Shown: positions 21,080 through 30,020 of the stretch, piece by piece
How the letters are laid out: each line of letters opens with the position of its first letter
Numbering within the stretch: the first letter of the stretch is position 1
Assembly (NCBI GenBank): GCA_947044405.1
Contig: CAMRHE010000645.1
Span: 124,001 to 188,000, forward strand
Source: Leptodactylus fallax
Lineage: Eukaryota > Chordata > Amphibia > Anura > Leptodactylidae
Length of the DNA stretch: 64,000 nt
Reading direction: 5' to 3'
Translations under genes and position numbers: made by a program
The notes under the pieces: model-generated
What the model was told of the DNA's origin: nothing
The model's input: only the letters and a program-made list of their open reading frames with translations
The model's database searches: none

Positions 21080-21430
21080 CCTGTCAGGATGTATATATAT
21101 AGGCTTTCTTCACTTGACTATAGCTATATAAGTTTGTTTTAAATGATGGACAGCAGGTAATTGAGCTTGCTTGTAAGTTTTATTTCAGTTATTTGATGTT
21201 AGCGCAATATCATATACAAGGTATAGATATTTTAAGAGCAACGTTTCGGGCTGCAAGAGCCCTTCCTCAGACAAATAGAATCTGAAAATGGAGGCTGCTG
21301 CAAATCTAGCACAAATATATTTCTCGTGGGGCCCAGGAGAAATGATCCTTGTAAAGAACCCAAGGATAGTCTTCCAGTACACCCAGTGCTCTCTGTTCAT
21401 CCCTAGAAGGTAACAGTTCATTTAAATCCT
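21080..21430 (-). mobile_element. Penelope-like terminal repeat candidate
   Basis: Lies between two Penelope-like coding remnants, where a terminal repeat would be expected in the head-to-tail copies common for these elements. It contains the hammerhead-like core at 21243-21270. No exact duplicate is seen in the window. Confidence 0.4.
21243..21270 (-). ncRNA. Hammerhead-like ribozyme core (candidate)
   Basis: On the minus strand the sequence reads CTGAGGA, one unpaired A, a 5 bp stem GGGCT/AGCCC with loop CTTGC, then GAAAC. CUGANGA...GAAA is the conserved hammerhead core. The extra A before stem II and the absence of an obvious stem III weaken the call. Penelope-like terminal repeats are known to carry minimal hammerhead motifs, and this one sits in such a context. 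Confidence 0.4.
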
Positions 21431-21785
21431 TGTTGTCATAATTTTTTAAAAAAAAATCAATGATCTGCCAAATATGTGCAGATCTTTAATAGCTGTAAAA
21501 GCATCACATTTATTGCATGGTGAAGAAGTAAGATATTTACTAAGATATCCATAGGTGAAAGCACATGAGAAGAAAGATTCATTACCTGTAACTGATTATG
21601 TCATTGGCCGCTCCTAATTTCCAAACATCATTTCACAGGTGCATGTGACTGAAATTTCTTATGCTTGTTATTTGACATCACTCTTGCTTGTACCTCCGCA
21701 CCAATTGGTACCACTGATGAAACTGAGGAAATCGAGAAAGATTGGCTTGTACTTATGGAATGTTTATAATTCCACCTATACATTC
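21431..21785 (-). pseudogene. Penelope-like N-terminal ORF, distal part (degraded)
   Basis: The minus strand continues the reading sense of 23281-23590 across the hAT insertion (YRW...SISTSQSFSISSVSS-like, Ser-rich), then decays. The retained exact 8 bp duplication around the hAT shows the two sides were once contiguous. Confidence 0.4.
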
Positions 21786-21910
21786 TCTTAGACCACAGGT
21801 GTCAAACACAAGGCCCGCGGGCCGAATCTGGACCGCTGCCTTCTGTTATCCAGCTCGGCACTTATTTGGCCCGCAGGGCCGCGGCATTTTTTATTGTCTA
21901 TCTATGTAAT

Positions 21911-21982
21911 GTAAACCAGCCCAGGACAGGCCGCTTAAAAAAAAAAACAAAGCTACGCGATACCTGTCCTGGGCTGGTTTAC
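21911..21982. repeat. Hairpin C (copy 2), perfect 20 bp stem
   Basis: Arms GTAAACCAGCCCAGGACAGG (21911-21930) and the exact complement (21963-21982) surround a 32 nt A-rich loop. Confidence 0.95.
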
Positions 21983-22017
21983 AAGACCTCTGCATGTCAG
22001 CGCAGGCGGCGATACAA

Positions 22018-22025
22018 TGACGTCA
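22018..22025. promoter_or_regulatory. CRE-type palindrome TGACGTCA in composite 2
   Basis: Full octamer, conserved with 4036-4043 in composite 1. A further GACGTCATTATGTCGCGACG segment lies near 22477 inside the foldback module. Confidence 0.4.
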
Positions 22026-22128
22026 TCACGCCTCCTACGCTGACACACAGACGTCGCGGACAAGAAGAGGCGGCGGCGGCTGCATCAAGGCATCGGAAGT
22101 AGGTGAAATAAGTTTTTTTTATATATAT

Positions 22129-22178
22129 AAATAGGCCGTTGCCTGCTGGAGCATCCCCGGCACGTAACGACCTATTTA
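22129..22178. repeat. Hairpin B (copy 2)
   Basis: AAATAGGCCGTTGCCTGCTGG is paired imperfectly with a right arm ending GTAACGACCTATTT. It is more mismatched than copy 1. Confidence 0.7.
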
Positions 22179-22310
22179 CTTATCGATCCCCACTGCTGGT
22201 CGTGGCCGCTTCCGCTTCCCCTTCTGCTATGGGACGCAGAAGCGGCTGTGTGCAGGAGCGGGGATGGTAAGTGAGGCTGCGGCCGGCGAACCCCATCAAA
22301 TACTACTATT

Positions 22311-22634
22311 ATTATACTCCGGGGTCTTTTCAGACCCCGGAATATAATAAATCGGAGACCCAGGGGAGGTGATAAACATAAAAACCTGTGTTACTCAACT
22401 CTCCAGCGATCCGATGTTGCTCCCAGCTGGCTTTGGCCTTCTTTGGTGACGTCCCAGGCGTCACGTGAGCCGGGCCGACGTCATTATGTCGCGACGCCGG
22501 TCTGTGCGACATGGAAGAAGGCCGAACGCAGGGAGCGCAACGGAGCCCAGGTAAGTAACACTGGTTTTATGTTTGTCACCACCTGGGTCTCCGATCATTA
22601 TACACTGGGGTCTGAAAAGACCCCAGAGTATAAT
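22311..22634. repeat. Foldback module bounded by two copies of hairpin A
   Basis: The left hairpin A is 22311-22348 and the right is 22597-22634, each with 17 bp arms and one mismatch. The sequence just inside each (CGGAGACCCAGGGGAGG, AACATAAAAACC at the left) is the inverted complement of the right side (GGTTTTATGTTTGTCACC, ACCTGGGTCTCCG). The whole 324 bp is thus a long imperfect inverted repeat of about 85 bp arms with a small palindrome at each tip. Confidence 0.85.
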
Positions 22635-22644
22635 AATAGTTCAT

Positions 22645-22990
22645 GGGTGGGGGGTCACTATGAGGCATAATACCGTGTGCAGGGGCCACTATGGACCATA
22701 GTACCGTTTGCAGGGGCCACTATGGAGCATAATGCCGATTGCAGGGGCCACTATTGAGCATAATAACGTGTGCAGGGGCCACTATTGAGCATAATACCGT
22801 GTGCAGTGGCCATTATGGAGCATAATACCGTGTGCAGGGGCAACAATTGAGCATAATACCGTGTGCAGGGGCAACTATTGAGCATAATACCATGTGCAGG
22901 GGCAACTATGGAGCATAATACCGTGTGCAGGGGCCGCTGTGGGGTGTAATACCGTGTGCAGAGGCAACTATAGAGCAAAATACCGTTTGC
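22645..22990 (-). repeat. 31 bp minisatellite, array 4
   Basis: About eleven copies of a unit containing GCATAATACCGTGTGCAGGG and GCCACTATGGA, in the same assembly position next to hairpin A as in composite 1. Confidence 0.9.
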
Positions 22991-23280
22991 AGGGGTAAAC
23001 GGTATTTGTATAGTGCTTAATTTTTGATATATTCAGAAAAGGATGAGGATAGTATGTAACATGCTTTTTAGGTTTTAACAATACATTATGTTCTTCCTGG
23101 TTGCCCTCAAAGGGCTGATTGTAACAGTAGTAATGTACAAATGTAACTACTTAATAGCTCGCTTATCTGTTAAGGAGAAGTTACTTTTATACATGTATAA
23201 AATAATCTTGGCCCTTCAAGGTACCCCGTGAGGCTGAAATGGCCCCCGGAGAAAATGAGTTTGACACCCCTGTCTTAGAC

Positions 23281-23590
23281 TGATAATCTCTTAGATCACA
23301 ATTGAATTTTTTTGTTTCGGTTTCACATATAGCTTTTTCCCACTCCGGGAATTGTTGTTCAAGATGTTCATTGAATAACCCCAAGCTTTCGCTCGTGGTA
23401 GAGCTTTTCAGTTTATTATGCAAATACTCAATTTCTTTATCCATAGAGTCCAGAGAATGCTTGTTATGCTCAACTAGCAATTCCATGAATTTCACCAATC
23501 TATTAGTACATATATCTTCCCACTTCCTCACCAAAACATCATCCGTGATAGAAAAGGATGGACACACTTTGAACCCCAATGTTTATTTTA
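23281..23590 (-). pseudogene. Penelope-like N-terminal coiled-coil ORF, proximal part
   Basis: The minus-strand frame has an N-terminal FKVCPSFSITDDVLVRKWED segment, then a Leu/Glu/Lys-rich coiled coil (DSMDKEIEYLHNKL) and NCDLRDYQS, where it is cut by the hAT insertion. I recognise this as the type of helical ORF that precedes RT in amphibian retroelements, probably Penelope-like given the downstream remnants. A direct family assignment is uncertain. No catalytic domain is present. Confidence 0.45.
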
Positions 23591-23679
23591 ATGTATTTTT
23601 CCAAAAAATGACTTTGTCCACAAGACCTTTGACAGTCTGTGAAGACAATTTTTTATTTTAACCTGTAACTCTTGAGTAC

Positions 23680-24182
23680 TCTAAATACTATACTATATTA
23701 TAAATAATATTACACCCTTATCAGTAATATCGCCCTTATAAATTATAGTTACCGCTTATACAGTAAATAGTGCCTTGTATCAGTTATAGTCTCTCTTATA
23801 TGTAATAGTTCCCCCTTATAAGTAACAGTCACCCCTTAAAAATAATAAGGCTCCCTTATAAATAGTTCCTATTATTAATAATAGCCCTCTCATGAATAAT
23901 AGTTACTCTTATAAATAATTGTCCCTATTATCACTAATAGCCCCCTTATAAATAATAGCCATGTTTATAAATAATAGCCCATTTAACAATTATACCCCCT
24001 TATAAATAATAGCTCCCCCCTTATAATAGATGCCTTATATATAATAGTTTCCCTCTTATAAATAGTTCCTCCCTTATAAATAATAGCTCACCTTATAAAT
24101 AATAGTTCACCCTAATAATAGCCCCCCTTATATAATTTTCCTTTATAATACCCCCTTACATATAATTGTACCCCCTTATACA
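23680..24182. repeat. AT-rich minisatellite, ~18-21 bp unit
   Basis: About 25 degenerate copies of CCCCCTTATAAATAATAGTT with many length variants. A few units also occur near 7675-7710. Confidence 0.85.
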
Positions 24183-24429
24183 GTGTCGAACTGTAGGGCC
24201 TAGGGCCCACCAGAGGAAGTTGTTCTGGGGGCCCACCCAACAGCTTCCTGCTAATAGTCTGCACCACGGGTCCTTCACTGACATCTCACATATGTGCTGA
24301 CTATCCAGCGGTACTGAGTATGTTCCCTACATCATCATCCCCTATAGTACTGTGAAGGCCCCCATAGCTTCTGCTCTACACGTATGTGCAAATGAGGGAG
24401 CTGTAATACAGACATAGCACACAGGGCTG
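24183..24429 (+). mobile_element. hAT-like element, left-end fragment
   Basis: CAGTGTCGAACTGTAGGGCC then a second GGGCCCACC block, the form of an abundant non-autonomous terminus. Its complement-type right end occurs at 6922-6932. The adjoining minisatellite is probably part of the same element. Confidence 0.5.
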
Positions 24430-24750
24430 CCAGCAGGAATTTTGAGCCCCCCCCCACATTATAATGCTCCACATGGCATATAATGCTCCACAGTGCCCTT
24501 CACAGTATAAAATGCTCCCCTGAGCCCCCCACAGTGGCCCCACACGGTATATGATGTTCTGCAGTGGCCCCACACAGTATAAAATGCTCCTCTGAACCCC
24601 CCCATAGTAGCCCCACATGGTATATAACACTCCACACAGTATAATATGCTTCCCAGAGCCCCAATACAGTATAAAAGGCTCCCCACCCCGCCCCCCCCCC
24701 CCAGTATAATGCTCCACAGTGGCCCAACACAGAAAATTATGCTCCCCACA
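24430..24750 (-). repeat. 28-30 bp minisatellite, array 5
   Basis: Copies of CCACAGTGGCCCCACACAG + TATAAAATGCTC on the plus strand, in reverse orientation to array 1. Confidence 0.85.
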
Positions 24751-25787
24751 GAGGCCTCATTCTGCCGTGATGGCAGAATTTAGTCTGCCTAAAATAGTTT
24801 GGACATACTGCATATTTAGTTGACCGAAAATATTGGTGTTTGGTATTATCGGCTGCTTTTGATTGATTATTAGCAATGTTGCATAGACTCACAGTTTGTT
24901 TGTTTGTTTGGTTTTGTTTTTTTAGTAACTAAACTTCCCACCTGATTGGTGGTGGGATTTTGTGTACAAAATAAAGAAATGAATGCGATTGTAAAAGGTC
25001 TGAAACATCTAAGATAATGTTACCTGCCAGGAAATAATTTGTGCCACACAGCTATACTCCAGGTCACTACTGCAGAAACAAATGCTACGAATATGAAACA
25101 ACCACCTGGACATTGCATGAATGAATGATGCAGAGATGAGAATTCCCTTCCAAGATCAGAGAGATAAGAGAATGTTCTTTAGCAAGGGAGTTAGAAGACT
25201 GTGGTCATATAACCTCACAGACTTGTTGTCACATCATAAAGCGCCTGCCAGCAATCTCCCTACCACCCATGGGGCTTTTTCCTTTAAAACACAAACTAAA
25301 TAAATAATACAGAGATGTAATTCTCTGCATTGTCCTCTGATGTAGAGCTTTTTAATATTCTACTAATTCATCTCTGAGTTATCTTGGTATTCTACATTGG
25401 TAATAGATGCATCATGACTAGCACATTACAGTTTAGGAGCTTATAGCATACTGATCTATTATTTGGTTTTATGTATACAGTGCATGCTGTAAGCTCCTTC
25501 TAGTGGTGGTTGCTGGTAGTGAAAATTCCGGTACTGAAATGCATAGTAAAATGTTGAAAGCATTACTGCAATTAAAAAATAATGCAGTTCTTAAAGGGGT
25601 TGACCACTTAGAGAGAATAAAAAGTCATGCTATTTTTTAACATACTGTACATGCATTTAAAATTTTGCACTTAATGTACTGTAAATGCAAACACCAGCTG
25701 CCCAGTATACACCCTCAGTAACTTCCACATTCACCTGACTGACTCTAGTGATATTACATAATTTAGTAGGTTCATGAAAACTTTGTT
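24751..25787. other. Unassigned intergenic DNA
   Basis: No tandem array and no coding signature. TTAAAGGGGTTGACCACTT near 25592 looks like an isolated end of a TTAA-type MITE with no partner seen. Confidence 0.5.
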
Positions 25788-25790
25788 TTA

Positions 25791-26072
25791 GGCTGAAGCC
25801 CCACATTGTAAAAATGCAGTGTTTTGCAGTACCTGCAAAGGGAATAGGATTCTGGCTAATCCCATCCACACATTACAGAAAAAAATCTGCAGCAAACGTG
25901 TGTTTTCAAATGCCCGCATTTTTGAAAATTGCAATATATCAATTATACCTGCGAAAACACTGGAGTTTTCCCTATAGGTATAATAAGGGCAGAAAGTCTA
26001 CAGAGAAAAACTCTGCGAAAACGTGAAGAAAAACATTTTTTTTGCTGCGTTTCGCCACGTGGGGCCTTAGTC
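25791..26072. mobile_element. PIF/Harbinger-like MITE 1
   Basis: The 282 bp element is flanked by TTA on both sides (25788-25790 and 26073-26075). Its ends are GGCTGAAGCCCCAC and the complement GACTAAGGCCCCAC. A 3 bp TWA duplication and GG(C/G)-type ends suit PIF/Harbinger. It is non-coding. A relative is at 46220-46555. Confidence 0.75.
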
Positions 26073-26359
26073 TTACAGAGACCTCTAGTTTACCACTTGT
26101 ATTTATAAAGGGAATATAGTATATACAATTAAAATACAGTATATAATATACTGTATATAATGTACTACATGATACATATCTTCATTATATGTATTGTATT
26201 CCTTTTATTCTTCACATAATATACTGTACTCCCTTTATACCATCCAATGTATCCGATGAGGACAGAATATGGGAAATATGCAAAATTAAATTGTTCATTT
26301 TGTCAAACCGTGTCCTATAACAAGCCACACTCAGGAAAATTGTCTCTAGAAAACATTTT

Positions 26360-26698
26360 CAAAAGTTGGCAAATTTGATATACGAGAAGCTGCCCATGTT
26401 CTATATCACTATATACACGGAAATGAGTAATTTATACCAGCTGTACACATATAGTTATATACCAGAAGATATCCAGATTACACCAGCATGGTCAATATCA
26501 TTATATAAAAGAAGATGTTTTTATTATACTATCTGTACATACATCATTACATACCAGGAGGTATCCAGTTTACACCGCCATGGTCCATATCGTTATTTAC
26601 AAGAAGATGTATATCATATACAGTAATAGCTGTGAAGATATCAGTATATACCAGAAGATGTCCAAGCTATACCAGCTATACCATTACTTTATAAAAGA
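26360..26698. repeat. ~95 bp tandem repeat 'TATACCAGCATGGTCCATAT', locus 1
   Basis: About three to four diverged units containing TTATACCAGCTGTACACAT, ACCAGAAGATATCCAGATTA and ACCAGCATGGTCAATATC. The same repeat is at 49985-50170 and 51640-52200. Confidence 0.75.
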
Positions 26699-26707
26699 CA
26701 TAGACAA

Positions 26708-26930
26708 AATTGGGTTTTACCTGAAATTTTACTTTCTTTGAGTCCACAGGGGTAGCACAGATGGGTCTACAAGCTACAAGCCCTGCCATCAAATTCTTCT
26801 AGGACCGGCCCATCTAGGTAGTAATGAAATGTTAATTAGCATAATTGATGGTATAAGAACCCCTCTTTCCACTATTTCCTTGTGTTTTTACTTGACAAGT
26901 TTTTTTACTTAATTTTAAGTTGGGAGGGTA
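26708..26930. repeat. DIRS 2 inverted terminal repeat (3' end)
   Basis: The extremity GGGTTTTACCTGAAATTTTA (from 26712) reappears as its complement at about 26961-26990. The partner terminal repeat at the other end of the element is missing. Confidence 0.65.
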
Positions 26931-27020
26931 TGCTGTGCTGCCTTGGACTCACAGAAAGTAAAATTTCAGGTAAAACCCAATTCTGTCTCTCTTATTCATC
27001 TTGCGGCAGCACACAAGAGA
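26931..27020. repeat. DIRS 2 internal complementary region
   Basis: The first half (GCTGTGCTGCCTTGGACTCA through TTTCAGGTAAAACCC) is complementary to 26712-26760. The second half (CTTATTCATCTTGCGGCAGC) should match the lost far end. Confidence 0.65.
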
Positions 27021-27049
27021 CCTAGCTAGCTACATAAGGGGGGGAAGTT

Positions 27050-28167
27050 TGTGGCATCCCAGAGCTGGCTATGGCTGGGCTGAGGGTGATCTCTGTGCAT
27101 TGTATTATTTCCTGTTGCTTCATAGCCTGTGTGACATAGCAGGGGGTCCTGAGTCTCACACAACACAGCGCCACCTAGTGAGCCTCACACATGCATTACA
27201 CCTCCCATAGGATTGAATAGTAACCAAATGTCCAATGGGAGGACATCGCCTGGGAAAAGGGGAGGAGTCAGCTGATCACTGGGTCCCCATGGTAACACCC
27301 CTGCAGGAAGGTCCTGCCTGTGAGGAGTGAGAAGTGTGGAGTGTTAGGAGGAGGAGGTGAGGAGATAAGTGTGATGTCCTGTGAAGAAAGCAGTGAGTTT
27401 AGTGCAGAAATCTCAAGTCCTAGACAGGCCCAGGAAGGTTGGAGAGCTGACATACTCCAGCTATTCAGATCCTGTCCCCTGTCTGCCTAGCCATCGCCCT
27501 GAAGGAAGTCAAGCATCATTATCTTGTCAGCATGAGACTGTGGAGAGAACATTCTGGAACACGTGCTCCATAGCAAGTACCACAGGATCCAGAGGCCTAG
27601 GCCAGACCTGTGGAATATCCTGCCACCCTGACTATTGCACCCCGAAACTCTGAGCTATCAGGACCACATAACGTGAGTGGGGAATATTATGTACTAGTAT
27701 CATGGTGGGCATCCTCCTATGAGCCAAATAGGAGCCCAGACGCACCTTAGGGCTGTAACACTGAAGTATAAGGGGCTAGGAACACCTTTCATCAAGTCTA
27801 CCCTGCACCCCAGGACTTTGCTGTGTCACCAGGCGTACCCCGTTGTTTTGTATTGAAGAAACTGTTTAAGCATTTGTGCCTCCACACCCATGGAAGTAAA
27901 AGTTCAACTTTACAACCGTTTCTGTGTCTGACTCTGCACCGACAACATCAGGGCGCCCCAAACACCACCAGTCGGCACAGTATAGGGGAAGCGCCCCGGG
28001 GGAACAACCACCACCAACATTTGTGCAGCCCCCTCATCACCGGTACCAGTGGTGGTAACGTGGGACAGCACCAGCGCTGCGCCCTCGTGCCCAGAGACCG
28101 TGACAAGTCTGCGCTGTTTGCACCCCGCAATCCCAACTGCAGCGTTACCTTCCATCTGGTCACCGCA
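27050..28167 (+). repeat. Gypsy 5' LTR
   Basis: Starts TGTGGCATCC and ends ACCGCA (TG...CA). It differs from the 3' LTR at 27318 (C/G), 27580 (C/T) and 27722 (A/T), and lacks one C in a C-run near 28122. The LTR holds U3-R-U5 and should contain the promoter and poly(A) signals, but I cannot place the exact transcription start. Confidence 0.95.
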
Positions 28168-28175
28168 AGAAAAAC

Positions 28176-28193
28176 TGGCGTCACGAACAGGAT
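28176..28193 (+). promoter_or_regulatory. Gypsy primer binding site (candidate)
   Basis: TGGCGTCACGAACAGGAT begins 8 nt after the LTR with TGG, complementary to a tRNA CCA 3' end. I cannot name the tRNA from the sequence alone. Confidence 0.6.
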
Positions 28194-28931
28194 ACGGGTG
28201 TGTGCCATTTTGAGAAAGTCGCCACGAAAAGTGCGCCAAATTGTCTCCAGAGCATCGGTCTTTATTGTGGACTTTGCTAAGATCAAGTTTATTCCCTGAG
28301 AGTGCTTGCCACAAAGAGGGGGAGCCCTATACCCCTGAAGCAAGCCCTAAAGACTGTCCTCTCAGTGTGTTACAGCCCTGGAAGAGTTAAAACGCCCAGG
28401 ACTTGTTTGCTGCGCCACATCGCTGTGTAAGAACGCCCACAAAGGGTTAACTGTACCTTGCAAAAGTGCGGGAGATTTTTAGCACTGCCCATGAGGCCAG
28501 GAGACCCATCTGCCACCATCTTAGGAGAGCCCAGAATGCTGAGCGCAATGCTCCAGCGCACCCATACAAGAAAGTGAAAGGCAAACGTGCCGGTGCTATT
28601 TCTGACTCTCCGGTGCCGCATCACCGTCCCTGCTGTGCACCGCTGATCTCTGGTCCACGCTGCAGTTGCTGTCAGTGAGTACTGTGCCTCCCTGTCCTTG
28701 TCTTCAGTTCTCCCACGTCCCCAGCGAGTGTTTTCCGTGTACAGTGTCCGTGGGGAGTGCCACCATTAAAGAGGGGGAGCACACCGTCAGCCTGCATCAC
28801 AGTGACTCTGGTAATAGCTACAGCATTCTTAAAGGGACAGCATTCCAAGTTGTAGTCTCCATTCCCTGCCAGCAAGCAGTTGAGTTTCTTAAAGAGACGG
28901 CGACCTAATTTCAGTCATACCTGCAAACAAC
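28194..28931 (+). other. Gypsy leader with two extra polypurine motifs
   Basis: About 740 nt without a long frame. The 12-mer AAAGAGGGGGAG of the polypurine tract occurs twice here, at 28313-28324 and 28768-28779. Confidence 0.7.
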
Positions 28932-30020
28932 ATGACTGAGCAAAGTGACATTGTGCCATCTGTTTCTAGTGATCCAGCAGTGCCCATGGCGAGCAGCCTA
29001 CCATTCTCCATGCCATTTTACCCTGGCGCACCATGGCTGCCGCGCTACAAAGGGGAGGCGCATACCCTCAGGGACTTTCGTGAGAAGATGCTGTCTCTCT
29101 TCCAGTTCTATCCTCTGAATACAGAACAGCAGATACAGATCCTGCTGGGCCAGCTTGAGGGTGCTGCAGCTAGGGAGGTCAAATCCTGGCCTGCCTCTGA
29201 CAAAAGAACCCCTGGGCAAATTCTGGACAAACTCCAGGTGAACTTTGACGTGCGATCTGTCTCCGAGGTAAAGATGCGCTTCTTTTCCAGACGACAACTA
29301 CCTGGTGAGACCCTGCGGGACTATGCTTTATCCCTCCAAGAGGCGTTCAGAGCTGTGGTGCAAGTGGATCCACGTGAAAATGTGGACTCTGATAAAATCT
29401 TGCTTGACCGCTTCATAGAAGGGGCGGGTACCACATTGCTCCAGAGTCAGTTGCGAATGCTTGCTGCACAACATCCCAGCATCACGTTTGCTGACTTCAA
29501 GGCCCTTGCCATCCAGGTCTTGGGACAGGAGCAGCCCCAGCCGAGCCCAGTCATCTGTGCTCCCTCACCTGGACCCTCAACAAGCATTGCTCCAGTTGTC
29601 CTGCCACTACCTCTGGGTACCTCACCTGCTGCCCAAACTGCGCAGACTACACCAGCAGACTCCAGAGATGACCTTCTGGCCCGAGTGGATCATCTGACCC
29701 GTGCCATGGAACAGATCACCGTCCGTCTAGATCGTCTGACCCAGCCGTCTTCATCGTCCAGTGATCCTTTGCGAAGTCTCAACATCTCACCTGAGTCGCC
29801 ACCCAGACGTCCGTCTTCAGTGAAACCTCCGCAGAGTGAGAGGCCATACTGTACCTATTGCCATAGATATGGACACACCAGGCCTCAGTGTTTTCAGTTA
29901 AACGGGCCACCCCCGAGGCCGTGGGCCGCCCCTCGGGAGGAAAGAAGAAGGGCCCAGGTGAATCTTCAGTGCCATTGTCACGCTTCGTCTCAGCCTGCCC
30001 ACACATCACAATCCGGGTGA
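28932..30020 (+). CDS. gag: Gypsy Gag
   Basis: An intact 362-residue frame starts with ATG at 28932. Residues about 30-220 are a retrotransposon Gag capsid-like helical domain (LPRYKGEAHTLRDFREKML at the start, ETLRDYALSLQEAF inside). Residues about 235-265 form a short amphipathic helix. A single CCHC zinc knuckle is at C307, C310, H315 and C320. Pro-rich sequence follows. The protein should assemble the particle and bind element RNA. The last ~130 nt overlap pol in the -1 frame, and the candidate slip site falls three residues after the knuckle. It stops with TGA at 30018-30020. The absence of stops fits a young insertion. Confidence 0.9.
   Translation: MTEQSDIVPSVSSDPAVPMASSLPFSMPFYPGAPWLPRYKGEAHTLRDFREKMLSLFQFYPLNTEQQIQILLGQLEGAAAREVKSWPASDKRTPGQILDKLQVNFDVRSVSEVKMRFFSRRQLPGETLRDYALSLQEAFRAVVQVDPRENVDSDKILLDRFIEGAGTTLLQSQLRMLAAQHPSITFADFKALAIQVLGQEQPQPSPVICAPSPGPSTSIAPVVLPLPLGTSPAAQTAQTTPADSRDDLLARVDHLTRAMEQITVRLDRLTQPSSSSSDPLRSLNISPESPPRRPSSVKPPQSERPYCTYCHRYGHTRPQCFQLNGPPPRPWAAPREERRRAQVNLQCHCHASSQPAHTSQSG

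Larger units (their letters stand above)
21794..23272 (+). mobile_element. hAT-like composite element 2 with intact 8 bp target duplication
   Basis: The 1,479 bp element has terminal inverted repeats: CACAGGTGTCAAACACA at the left against CAGGGGTGTCAAACTCA on the complement of the right end. It is flanked by TCTTAGAC on both sides (21786-21793 and 23273-23280), the 8 bp duplication of hAT transposition. Inside, in order, are hairpin C, a CRE octamer, hairpin B, a foldback module bounded by two copies of hairpin A, and a 31 bp minisatellite. There is no transposase. It is inserted in Penelope-like coding sequence. Confidence 0.9.

Noticed and set aside
22645..22990. CRISPR-like regular repeat spacing
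   Set aside because: The whole unit repeats without unique spacers, so it is a minisatellite, in a eukaryotic context.
27823..28343. 130-158 codon frames near the 5' LTR end
   Set aside because: They lie in the LTR and adjoining leader, are largely duplicated in the 3' LTR at 35311-35733, and show no protein family features.
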